A stretch of 64,000 nucleotides of DNA, taken from positions 1-64,000 of the forward strand of contig JAIQDT010000834.1 of the NCBI GenBank assembly GCA_021521415.1. The letters run 5' to 3'. Origin of the DNA: Bidens hawaiensis (taxonomy: Eukaryota > Streptophyta > Magnoliopsida > Asterales > Asteraceae). The notes beneath the pieces were generated by a model. The model was not told the DNA's origin. It worked only from the letters and a program-made list of their open reading frames with translations, and ran no database searches. Both the position numbers and the translations under genes were made by a program. Below are positions 43,740-53,850 of this stretch, one piece after another (positions within the stretch are counted from its first letter, which is position 1; every line of letters begins with the position of its first letter).

Positions 43740-44744
43740 AGTGTCGGTAATGAAGTCACTGGTGGAAATAAGGCGGGTGAATAAGAACCGCCAAGTGAGG
43801 CTCAAAGAACAATGGATGCTGATGCTGCAGTTGAGGCTGAAATAGCCTCGGTTTCTAATGTGTGTTCTTTTGCAGATACCAGCTCCATAGTTCAAGAAGC
43901 CGTGGAAGATAATAAAGATGATAGTGATGATGGAATAAACTACTCTCCAAATCTGGACACTCCGAAAAGGGAGATTGAAGAGCCAGCTCAAGAGCCTGTT
44001 GCCACTCCTCCTGCGAAGACTGCTCAAAAGAAGAACAAGAAATGCATCAAGTATCATAGTGTTAGCAAAATGGCGAGCTTGAGATGGAGGTAGAAGCCTT
44101 ATCATGATGACTCTCCCATCCTCTACGCCCGATGGCACTAAGATAGCAAATTTGGGCTATCCGACGTGCAAATGGCGACCTGACATATCTTACCTATGAA
44201 TATATGCATACACTGTCCTTGTTCGACTTGAACTAACTTAGGGGGACTGTGGGTCGAGGCGATTATGAAGGCACCGTGGAGGGTTGGTTCAAGCGGTTTC
44301 AAAAGCACGAGTGGAAGGATGGCTACCCAAACTTTTCTTTGAATCCGGGTAGATCGTTCAAGTCAAAAGAAGTCAATCCAGTAACTGGAAAGAAGACTAA
44401 GGGATGGAGATACTAGATGTCCGAGGATCATGGAGAACCCGTTATGCACGGTATGCCTTTTGAAGATAATCTTCTTTATGACTTTGTCTCGTGGGAATTT
44501 TACAAAGAAAAGGGTGAGGTGATTATTCATTGTGATAGCATGCATCTCCACCGCTTTTTCGACAAGCACGATCTTGTAGGACTCTGCAAGGATGACTTAC
44601 TCAAGCTTTACAAGTCACCGTTGTGCACTGTTAAAGACCATCGTCGCGATTGTACGAATCATATTGTTAAGAAGTTCAACGAGTTTATACGCCTTCTTGT
44701 TGAACTTCAACCATCTGATCACGGCCTCTACTATAAAATGTGAA

Positions 44745-44963
44745 GCATGCACATGCTAACATAACCTTTTTGCATATAATCAAACCTTATCCCTATCTAC
44801 AAAGGCTGTCAACTCTCTCCCTTCTCTCTTCTCTCACGGCCAATAAACAAACCAGACAAGATCCGATATCTCGGTTCCTCACTGCTAATTTCAGCTAGCT
44901 AGTGTTGAGATTGATCTAAGTAGACTAGTTGTTGTATTGTTTGATCCGTCCATAGGACCTACA
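44745..44963 (+). repeat. LTR-like fragment, plus orientation
   Basis: It ends GATCCGTCCATAGGACCTACA and resembles, at roughly 70 percent by eye, the reverse complement of 45759-45980. The similarity starts at CATGCACATGCTAA, about 30 bp after where the TATA box lies in the other copy. This piece therefore looks like the R-U5 half of an LTR without U3. No primer site follows it. Confidence 0.55.
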
Positions 44964-45157
44964 AAAACGCCACTTTAATTTCTCAAAATTATTATCCAAC
45001 TTGAGTAGTTTTGGGGGTTTGTTGGTGGTCCCAGCCTCATTTTCAAAGATAATGAAGTTCTTTAATGCTTCAGTATTAGTCTTCATCATGCAAATCAGTA
45101 ATTAGATCAAACAGTTCACTTAACAGTTCTACCAAAAGTTACAAGTACAAACGGATC

Positions 45158-45390
45158 GAATTGAAAAAGAATCGAATCGAATGGTTAAACGAATCGAATT
45201 GGATTTTAATCGAATCGAATCTGAAATTGAATCGAATCGAATTGTAAAAGCAATCGAATCGAATAAATTCTCAATTCAATTAGTTTTAAGTTCGATTTGA
45301 TTGGATTCTAAACTCGATTTGAATGGTTTTGTAATTCGATTCGAGTCGTTTGATACTCGATTCGAATGGTTTGTAACTCGATTAGATCTA
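45158..45390. repeat. Second AATCGAAT / ATTCGATT motif field
   Basis: Dense repeats of AATCGAAT in the first half, and ATTCGATT/CTCGATTTGAAT in the second half, so the field is roughly an inverted arrangement. It lies between the two LTR-like fragments. Confidence 0.8.
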
Positions 45391-45744
45391 GTTTCCAGAG
45401 GTACGGAATGTGCTTTTCACACGTATTTTCACACAATTACACTTTTATCTATTTACAGAAACTTGATTGGAACCCGATGATAACTTGTAGATCTAGAAAC
45501 ATGAATTTTCAAGCTTGAACCACACACTTTTCTTGAACCAAACCACTTATAACAACACAAGAACACATACACCCTTCTTTCAAACCTGTATACTTCAAAC
45601 AAACTTATTTCAAGCTTCAAGCACACTTTTAACAAACAAGTGAACCCGTAAACCCACTATAACACTTGAAAACAAGTCTTCAACACACAAACAAGACCAA
45701 AATCCAAGGTTGTGACCCAAGAACCACAACTAGTAGAGCCGAAA

Positions 45745-45758
45745 GCTCTTATACCAAT
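45745..45758 (-). other. Primer-site-like sequence
   Basis: Minus strand ATTGGTATAAGAGC, one base different from the initiator-tRNA primer core, directly after the LTR-like end at 45759. Confidence 0.55.
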
Positions 45759-46135
45759 TGTAGGTCCTATGAACGGATCAAACAACTAAGAGTCCTTTAA
45801 TCAATATCTAACTACAAGCTAGCGGAAAACACTTGTAGCCAACCGAGATATCGGGTCTTGTTTGTGCTTGGTTATTACCCGAAATGGTAAGAGGAGAGGG
45901 AGTAGAGAGGAGTTGGTGAATGGATAAGATTGTAGTTTTTGCAAAAGGTTAGTTTAGCATGTGCATCATTCACCTTTTATAGGTGAAGCAATGCCATGCT
46001 TCCATATATTATTTACGGCCCATTGGGCTCATACATCTTAGGCCTAAACATACATTAAAAGAAACCGACAAGCTAACTTTGTGAATAGTTCAAACAAATA
46101 CAAAAGACTAACTAACAAAACGGGGCCCTACAACA
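45759..46135 (-). repeat. LTR-like sequence of a copia-type element, minus orientation
   Basis: On the minus strand it starts TGTTGTAGGGCCCC and ends CATAGGACCTACA, with a TATA-like CCTATAAAAGG near 45975-45985 and a primer-like site next to its 3' end. It could be the 5' LTR of the decayed copia element at 36504-38990, or a solo LTR. No matching direct copy is present in the window. Confidence 0.6.
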
Positions 46136-47479
46136 AATTGTAGATTTAGGAGTAAAATTAACGAACACGTAATTTAGCCATTTAAAAAAATGCAGTATTC
46201 ATAATATCGTCTAATGCTCAAATAACCATATCTCAATCTGATGATACAACAACAGCAGCAGCAGCAGCAACAACAACAACAACAACAACATTATTTTTTA
46301 TAATAATTATAATAATAAGGTAAATTGAATTTTAATAATCTCAAATTTGTGTGGTTAGCTAGTTGTCTCAACTACGAATATTTATGTCGGATGTTCCATC
46401 TTTTGAAAAAAAATATATCATTAGACTTCCGTTAAGAAAAAACTTAATGTCGAGTTTTATCCGAATATCAAACTGATGTTTTAAAACTTTTTATCGAAAG
46501 GATGATATGAATCGATTAATGTAAAATTTATCAGTAGGATTAAGGGTCTTAAATTTTGAGGAAAATTACAACTTTGTCCTAAAAAGATGCTTAATAAGGG
46601 TAATAATATTAACATAGATATAGATTAATTGGTTATTGTTTTATATAAAGTTACTCTGGTTTATATATTAATTGATATTTTCTTTAGGATCTGAGAGAAA
46701 AATGAATGGATGGCAGAGAAGAATGATTAGGATTATATTTTGGCATTAGGTTTAGGTCTGTCAAGAAGAAGAAGTTGCCACTTTCTTTTTCTGTTAATTT
46801 GATCTACCTTCACCAATCAACCATTGTTTAAAACAAAAGGTATGATTTCTAATTGTATTTTCGTCAACATTATGTTTTGTTTTGAATTGGAATCCTAAAT
46901 TAATTTTGTTTAGGTTTTAGTTTCTACAAACACATGCAACCCACCCGGCCATCCCATTCAATTCCTCTCGGTTCTATCTTTTTAGGTATTCAAGTTAGAT
47001 TCTGTTTACTTGTATTTAGATTTAGATTTTCTAGGTGTTTAATTTGCATGTGTAAGTTGTTGGTGTTTGTGTTCATTGCGTTAATATGGATTTGATAAAT
47101 TTGTGACGTAAATTCGTGCGTCAAACTTTCTTCATTTGATTGCTAAGTGGAAACAAATATGGATCACGTCCATTTCCATGCAAAGTTTCCAAAACCATAA
47201 ACCCCTTTTTAGTGGTGGAGAGGAAGAAACGTAGGAAAATGACTGGCTTACGATTGAGAATAAAACAAAATACTAACAAGTTCTTTTGCTACCAAGATTT
47301 AACAACAAAAACATTAATGTTTTTTGTTGATGCCATACGGTTCTCTTAAAAAAATTTCACATGTTCTTCCATAGTAAAATAGCAAGAAACAGTTTTGTCA
47401 TGCTGGAAAACAACTACAAGCTACATAACAAGTGAATATATCAAAATTGCTAGAAGCACTCGGTCAGGTATTTCAGAAT
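46136..47479. other. Non-coding spacer before E5
   Basis: No supported gene. It contains a CAG/CAA tract (about 46248-46290) and a stretch at 46680-46930 that looks like a plant 5' UTR with a GT...AG intron, but no reading frame follows. Confidence 0.5.
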
Positions 47480-47484
47480 GTATG

Positions 47485-47830
47485 TGTTACGAACCTCGTT
47501 CGTTAATCAAATGATCCAAGAAAATAGAAATAAACCAGATAGAAACTAAAGACTTTTGGAAGAGACTTTGATTTAATCAAATCATAATATTTCATTCATA
47601 ATCCATGTTACGGTACAAACTAGGCTTTATATAGAGCCTTCAAGAAAAGAATATATAGAGCATTCAAGAAAAGAACTAAACATGTAAATAAACTACCCAC
47701 TACTTTAAAGAAAACTACCCACTAATATAATTATTAAACAAAAGTAAATGAAACAAAGAGTTGCAAGATTGTGTTGTTTGTGTGCATGGAGAACGTGGAT
47801 ATGAAACAAATTAGATTGTGGCACACAACA
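47485..47830 (-). repeat. E5 outer 3' LTR (A)
   Basis: A 346-bp LTR, TGTTACGAACC...CACACAACA on the plus strand. It has a small internal duplication (ATATAGAGC(C/A)TTCAAGAAAAGAA repeated) missing from the other copy. A polypurine tract (AAGGGGATGGAT, minus) abuts it at 47831-47842. Confidence 0.9.
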
Positions 47831-47912
47831 ATCCATCCCCTTGAAAGAACCTTGTCCACAAGGTTGAGAATCCGGAGCAGAGCACGACATGGACGAATTC
47901 CCACGGTGGGCG

Positions 47913-48410
47913 TCATTCGGTTCTCCTAGTAATATACGGACGATTCGAATTGGAACGCCAGGTTGGACGCCAATCATTTTTTCTTACTCCCACTTTAGTG
48001 ATCACTTCTTCCATGTTCATCGAGAACCTCCAGCTACTATGCAACATGGGTAAAGGGTCTCTTACACCCGTCTTAAAGGCTGTCGGTTTGACAAGCAGGT
48101 TCAAGCTAGGGTGTTGGAAAAATTTGGAAGGTTTGGTTTCTGATGTGGTCTTTGGGTTTGGTGTAGGTGCACATTTTAGTGCCAACGGGCCAGTTGGAGG
48201 GGCTTGTTTTGGTGGTGTTGTGGTAGCAAAAATGGGTGGTGATGGGGTCGGTGTTGGCATTGTGGTGGCAGAAGCGGTGACAGGGGTTCGCGTTATGGGT
48301 GCGGAAGCGACTGGTGTTGGGAACTGAGGTCGGTTTTTGAGAAGATTGATCATCTCCGCAAGTGTTGACTCGATTTGATCCAACGATTCGTTCCATTCTT
48401 GAGTGTCCAT
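47913..48410 (-). pseudogene. E5 second gag start (family B)
   Basis: It starts MDTQEWNESLDQIES right after primer site B, as gag does in this group, and is then Pro/Thr-rich. It runs into unrelated sequence and lacks the Gag core and knuckle. It is a 5' fragment of a gag, probably joined to the 3' end of another copy. Confidence 0.5.
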
Positions 48411-48424
48411 AGAGTGGATCAAGA

Positions 48425-48439
48425 CCGCTCTGATACTAC
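48425..48439 (-). other. E5 internal primer-binding site (B)
   Basis: Minus strand GTAGTATCAGAGCGG, directly after the truncated LTR-B. It is close to the initiator-tRNA complement, with one change in the core. Confidence 0.65.
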
Positions 48440-49036
48440 TGATGTGATTTCTTCACAAGAAAAAGGAGAAGAAGACTTAATTTAGAGTGAGAGAGATTAA
48501 ACTTGAACAAACTTTCTGCATCATTTCATTAAAGTGGAGATGGCCAATATATAGCCTACAACCCAAGGAAATGGAATCACACGTACTGCCACTAACAACT
48601 AACTACATAACATGGGACCTAAGATGTGAAGAACATTGTAACTAACTAACTACCCATGATTGAAGTAAATAAGAAAATACTAAATAACATAAACTGATGT
48701 GATTTTTCACAAGAAAAAGGAAAGGAAGACTTAATTTAGAGGGAGATTAAACTTGAACAAACTTTTTACATCATTTCATTAAAGTGGAGATGGCCAATAT
48801 ATAGCCTACAAACCAAGGAAATGGAAACACACATACTGCCACTAACAACTAACTACCTAAACATGGGACCTAAGATGTGGAGAACATGGTAACTAACTAC
48901 CCATGATTGAAGTAAATAAGAAAATACTAAATAACATAAAATAGAAATAAGAAATAACATAGATAAATATGCAGAAAATATCATGTAGAGATGCCAACCG
49001 CCAACCGGGTCACCCACTTGTCCCGGGTACGTAACA
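48440..49036 (-). repeat. Head-to-tail LTR-B pair inside E5
   Basis: A full 342-bp LTR (48695-49036; TGTTACGTACC...AATCACATCA on the minus strand) is followed directly by a second copy (48440-48694). The second copy lacks about 95 bp of U3. The period is 255 bp. A polypurine-like tract (minus CAAGTGGGGTGGAA) precedes the first and a primer site follows the second. The order is therefore PPT-LTR-LTR-PBS, the reverse of a normal element. Confidence 0.8.
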
Positions 49037-49997
49037 TTCCACCCCACTTGAACACACCTTGTCCTCAAGGTGGAAACTGGGGTCATCCTTTGAGTTGACA
49101 ATCATAAACAGTTGCGATTTAGTACACTTATGGCCTGGCACATATTTCTCGTCACAATGGTAGCATAAACCCTTGGTATGCCATTCTTTTTCCTCTGCAC
49201 TTGAGAGCCGACGAACCGGGTTAGGAGCCGGCAATGCTAATTGTTGAGTTGGGGCTGGACCCAAAAGGCCTTATGTTGTGGGAACGGGCATTTGGTTAAC
49301 CGGAAGAGGAACCAAAGTCTTGTTAGAGGAAGAAAGTTCGCGACCCAGATTCATTTTGTCCTCCACCAACCTATTCAATAGCCTTATGGAGTTGCTTCGG
49401 GTTGTTGAGCTTCACCTTTATACGGATATCTTCTTTGATACCACCAATGAAGCAGCCAATCAAAAACGATTCCGGCAAGCCGTCGACTTGGTAGGATAGC
49501 TTTTCAAAAGCCTCTTGGTAAACAGCTACGGTAGTGGTCTGTTTAAGACGAGATAAGGATTCAGAGGGGTCTTCAAACTCGGTTGGCCCGAAACGAGCTA
49601 ATATAGCTTGAGAAAATTCGACCCACGTTAAAGGTCCCCGATGCTTGGTTAACCATCGGTGCCACTGTAGAGCAATTCCGTTAAGATGGAATGAAGCCAA
49701 TTCTGGAGCCACCTTTTGGAAATCAAAAAATTGGTCGGCTTGATACAGCCACCCTGTGGGATCCCCTCCGCTGTACCGAGGGAAATGGAGTTTGAGATAG
49801 AGCTTGTTGGTGTTAACCACAGAACCACCGGAGGATGAGCCCGGTGACCGGCCGGAATTTTGTTCCCGTAGAGCCTACATCGCAGCGGTAAGACTTTGCA
49901 TTTCTGTTAGAATTCACTCAAACATCGAGTCATGTTGAGCCAACCGGTAGCTAGTCTCTTGTTGAAACTCGGCATAGGTTTTCTTTCGAGTATCCAT
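49010..49997 (-). pseudogene. E5 gag (family A), broken
   Basis: It starts at ATG 49997 (MDTRKK), with in-frame stops before residue 50. It then has a clear Gag core in 49820-49371 (LHFPRYSGGDPTGWLYQADQFF, LQWHRWLTKHRG, FGPTEFEDPSESL). After a frame change there is a knuckle region (GLCYHCDEKYVPGHKC, 49264-49010) that passes straight into a LEDKV pol C-terminus. PR, RT, RNase H and integrase have been deleted between. Confidence 0.75.
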
Positions 49998-50028
49998 AGA
50001 GATGGATCAACGTTGGCTTTGATACCAC

Positions 50029-50350
50029 TGTTACGAACCTCGTTCTTTAATCAAATGGTCCAAGAAAATAGAAATAAACCAGATAGAAACTAAAGACTTT
50101 TGAAAGAGACTTTGATTTAATCAAATCATAATATTTCATTCATAATCCATGTTACGATACAAACTAGGCTTTATATAGAGCCTTCAAGAAAAGAACTAAA
50201 CATGTAAATAAACTACCCACTACTTTAAAGAAAACTAACCACTAATAATATTATTAAACAAAAGTAAATGAAACAAAGAGTTGCAAGATTGTGTTGTTTG
50301 TGTGCATGGAGAACGTGATTATGAAACAAATTAGATTGTGGCACACAACA
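50029..50350 (-). repeat. E5 outer 5' LTR (A)
   Basis: A 322-bp copy of 47485-47830. The primer site (minus TGGTATCAAAGCC) is 1-2 bp inside at 50014-50027. Confidence 0.9.
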
Positions 50351-50820
50351 GTATGTTGTGTATTCTTAATTTCACACGTCTACCCAAATTATATAACTAC
50401 ACTAAGCGGGGGGGGGGGGGGGGGGGGGAATTAAATTAATCGGTTTAATGACTATGTTTTATGAACGGCAAACTCACTCACCTGCTCCGAATCTACTCCT
50501 ATTAATCACGAATGCCTGCATTTCGTCATGGAACATGCATGGCAATTTGTTTGCATTGGTTAAGGTGGAAGAGGCACTCCTTTCAAGTACCCTCCACTAA
50601 CATCAATTTGACTAGTTGGTCATAGCTAGAATAGCATTTAAAACAATACACATAAAAAATAAAAAAAACGTGGTTGCTTAAAATGTCAAAAGGTCAAAAA
50701 GGTTGATTTTCCAACAAGTAGACCTTATATATATAAGAACATGAGTTAAACATATATATGTATCAGTTCCTTAGATATAACAAGTGTGTGTTTGTGTGTG
50801 AAAAATAACAGAGAGTTATA
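50351..50820. other. Spacer and promoter region of the transporter gene
   Basis: It contains a run of 21 G at 50408-50428 close to the E5 insertion, then AT-rich DNA leading to the TATA box at 50725-50736. No other gene is seen. Confidence 0.7.
50725..50736 (+). promoter_or_regulatory. TATA box of the transporter gene
   Basis: TTATATATATAA, about 85-95 bp upstream of the ATG at 50821. It would give a short 5' UTR of about 60 bp. Confidence 0.6.
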
Positions 50821-53720
50821 ATGAAGGATCAAAAGCAGCAGCAGGAAGACTACTGTGTGAAAATACCGCTATTGTTCGAAGGTGGGGATATGGGAACAAA
50901 GGCAGATGAGGTGCAATATACCAACATAGCAGGCAATGCCTCGTTCATGAATACTTGTTTCAATGGCCTCAATGCTCTTTCAGGTTAGTTCGTCCGTTCG
51001 TTCATTTGTTTGTTTTATGATCAAAACCTTCAAAATACAGCCTAAATCCTGAGATTTATGTTCTTTTATAAATCTACATATCTGAAGAACATATTATGAT
51101 TTGTGAACAACAATGTTTAGTTAAATTTTAAACCCAAAACGATAAAAACACAAGGCGGAAGACCGGAAACCGCCATAGCTAAGGTGGACATGGGCATTAG
51201 TGAGGAGGTCCCTTTTTTTATTCATTGGGAGTAGGAGGTTGAAACATTGGCTTGTTTAAGACTCTTTGGTCCCCGCTAATTAAAGCAAAGAAATCTTTTG
51301 GAAGCAATCAAAGAGAGAACGAAATTTAATGTTTTTATATCTTCTAGGCAAATTAATGTCACCATGGCGGTATCGTTTTTTACCTGTTTGGATTTTAACC
51401 TACTATCATAGTTGTGGGAGCAAACACCATATCATACCATACCGCTAGATTAATAGATTATGGATCGCTATCGTGTTATTTAAATTCAGTCTTTGCCTTG
51501 GAGAAATACAAGTTACACTACTTATTAATTTATTCATAACGTGAAACTCGTTTACGAGGTTATACTATTTTGATAAAAGAAAATTTGTTTTGAGAAGTGT
51601 GTTAAGAATATAAAATACTAATTCTGTACTTTTATAGTCAAAGACGCACCAAAAAACAATTGCAAAGTTAAAAGTTAAAGTTAAACTTGCCATTATTCTT
51701 TGGTGACTTTGGTTGTGTTTAGACTGCAAACTTTATAAAATGTATCTTGAATTTTATGTCAATTTACACTTGCCCCTTTTCTGTTTTATTCTAATAAAGT
51801 GGTGAGCATACAGCATGCACATCTAGTCTCTGTCATAGTCACCACCACCTACAGGTCACTATCGGTGCAAACACTGTAGATGTTGGCTCGTTGCTACCAC
51901 CACCAACCGGTTGTCACTGGCCACGATTAAAAAAAAAAAAGAAAAAGCAAATATGCCAAGTGAACTTTAGCCTGATCGCATTAACCTGATTTTTATGTTC
52001 ATTTTGACCTGAACCCATATGTTCCGATTTTAGAGTTGATGGTTTCGATTCAAATCCCATTCAGCATGGTACACAAACCAACTGAACAGTTGGTTTTGCC
52101 ACTCATAGTTAATTAATTTCTGTATGACACGTTTAATTATACATCTTCGTCTCTAACGAGACTTCAACCTAAAGGGATAACACCCCAACTACACTCCGAT
52201 GCGCAAACTTTAGACCAAAACCATCCACCTCAAGAGCTCGAGCTCCAGACAGAACAAATAAACGTAGGTTGTGTTCCAGGCACGTAATGCCTCAGTACTT
52301 ATAGCATACCACTGACGTCAATAGTTAGAACTAGTGATGGTTCAAAACCATGTATATTATTCAAAACCGTATTTTTAGCAGCACAATTTAGACTTGAACC
52401 TAAGGGTTTCATACATCAGGTTCAAAATTATGAATTTGCACCATGGTTGTCTCGCATTCATATAGATAATTGCACTATAAGACATCTGACTTGTTCATTT
52501 TAATTGATTTCTTAGGAGTTGGAATACTCTCAATCCCATACGCGTTGGCATCAGGAGGCTGGTTAAGCTTAATACTACTTTTTCTAATCGCCAGCTCCAC
52601 TTTCTACACCGGATTATTAATCAAAAGATGCATGGATATCGATCCAACAATAAGAAGTTACCCTGATATCGGGGACCGTGCATTTGGAAAAACTGGAGGA
52701 ACTATAGTATCAATCACTGTAAACATAGAGCTCTACATGGTTGCAACAGGTTTCCTGATCCTAGAAGGTGATAATATGAGTAACTTATTCCCGGACATGG
52801 ACTTTTACATTTATGGCACTCATATTGCTGCAAAAAGCGGATTTGTAATCCTTGTTGCGATCATTATACTTCCCACAAGTTGGTTAAATAGCCTTAGCAT
52901 CCTTTCTTATATATCAGCCAGTGGTGTTCTAGCCACTGTGATCATCCTAAGCTCAATCTTCTGGGCTGGTGCATTTGATGGCGTCGGTTTTGAAGAAAAG
53001 GGTAAGCTTGTAAATTCGAATGGAATCCCGTCCGCTATTAGCTTATACGCGTTCTGCTATTGTGCTCATCCAGTTTTCCCTACCTTGTATACTTCTATGA
53101 AAAAACAACATCAATTCTCAAAGGTATATTACTATATAAGGATTTGTATGATTGAATTACTTGAAAACATGTTACTAAATAACTATTTTTGTATTACATT
53201 GCAGGTTTTGTTCCTTTGTTTTGCCTTCTGTACAATTACTTACTCACTAATGGCGGTTCTTGGTTACCTAATGTTTGGCTCAGATGCGGAGTCACAGATA
53301 ACCTTAAACCTTCCAACGCATCATATAAGTTCACGGGTGGCCATATGCACCACTCTCGTCACTCCAATAGCTAAATATGCACTAATGTTAACACCGTGTG
53401 TTAATGCTATCGAAGCACGGTTTCAGTCTTCTTACAACAAAAGGAGGTGTAGCTTCTTAATTAGAACAATGTTGATGATTAGCACTGTAATTGTAGCCCT
53501 AGCCCTTCCCTTTTTCGGGTACCTGATGTCACTCGTGGGGGCCCTCTTAAGTGCCACGACTTCTATAACAATACCGTGTTTGTGCTACTTGAGGATCTCG
53601 GGTATTTACAGGAGATTTGGAGTTGAGGTGGTGGTTGTTGGGTTTGTTGTGTTGAGCGGGTTAGTAGTTGCAGTTGTGGGTACTTATGTATCATTGGTAG
53701 ATATAATAAACCATTTATGA
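50821..53720 (+). CDS. AVT1-like: AVT1-type amino-acid transporter, 3 exons, 428 residues
   Basis: Exons 50821-50983, 52516-53123 and 53205-53720 join in frame across GT/AG introns of 1532 and 81 bp. The protein starts MKDQKQQQEDYCVKIPLLFE. A hydrophilic N-terminus of about 45 residues is followed by FMNTCFNGLNALSG at the exon junction, then GVGILSIPYALASGGWL and about ten further hydrophobic segments. This is the AAAP family, AVT1 branch, whose members export neutral amino acids from vacuoles or similar compartments, probably by proton antiport. The length fits the shorter plant AVT1 members. No damage is seen. The substrate and the exact paralogue cannot be settled from sequence alone. The long first intron has no recognisable element. 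Confidence 0.9.
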
Positions 53721-53850
53721 GATGTTAGACTTAAGATAATATGTTAAATTTTGATGGGAACCAACTGTTGTAAGTTAAGTTCCTGAGGATAAGCATATGT
53801 AACTTCTTTACGTTTCTATTATTAACTTTAAGTTCTTCCAGTTATATACA

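Larger units (their letters stand above)
39449..44743 (+). pseudogene. Decayed spliced gene of unknown function with acidic and coiled-coil regions
   Basis: The likely first coding exon 39449-39466 (MNPPPV) ends at a GT donor, and the acceptor is at 40661-40663. The frame continues in phase with KKRKYKVFTSMIKGLQACPY. Further recognisable stretches follow: LTHNRKFNYSKLFFKHMQ, YPRFMQLIMDDLLP, an Asp/Glu-rich part with basic patches (41400-41800), a Pro/Thr-rich part (41830-42440), heptad-like coiled coils (42489-43200), a poly-Asp tract (43683-43739) and a C-terminal globular part (44240-44743; WKDGYPNF, VSWEFYKEKGEV, RRDCTNHIVKKF). Stops include 41397, 42774, 43506 and 43620, and at least two frame changes are needed. 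I do not recognise a named family. The plan (globular head, acidic linker, coiled coil) recalls the antisense gene of E2, which may suggest an element-borne passenger gene. That is inference. Confidence 0.6.
47485..50350 (-). mobile_element. E5: short chimeric Ty3/gypsy element with nested LTRs
   Basis: Outer LTRs (A) at 47485-47830 and 50029-50350 flank the unit. The target duplication GTATG is perfect (47480-47484 and 50351-50355). On the minus strand the order is: LTR-A, primer site A (50014-50027), broken gag, a LEDKV-type pol C-terminus, polypurine tract B, full LTR-B (49036-48695), truncated LTR-B (48694-48440), primer site B, start of a second gag (48410-47913), another VDKV-type pol end, polypurine tract A, LTR-A. 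All pol domains are absent. Because one target duplication encloses everything, the chimera was probably inserted as a unit. The alternative is stepwise rearrangement after insertion. Confidence 0.85.

Noticed and set aside
43449..44138. 229-codon minus-strand ORF rich in isoleucine
   Set aside because: It is the reverse reading of the poly-Asp (GAT)n tract and flanking acidic DNA; composition alone explains the open frame.
47950..48327. 125-codon plus-strand Val/Gly-rich ORF
   Set aside because: Reverse reading of the Pro/Thr-rich gag fragment of E5.
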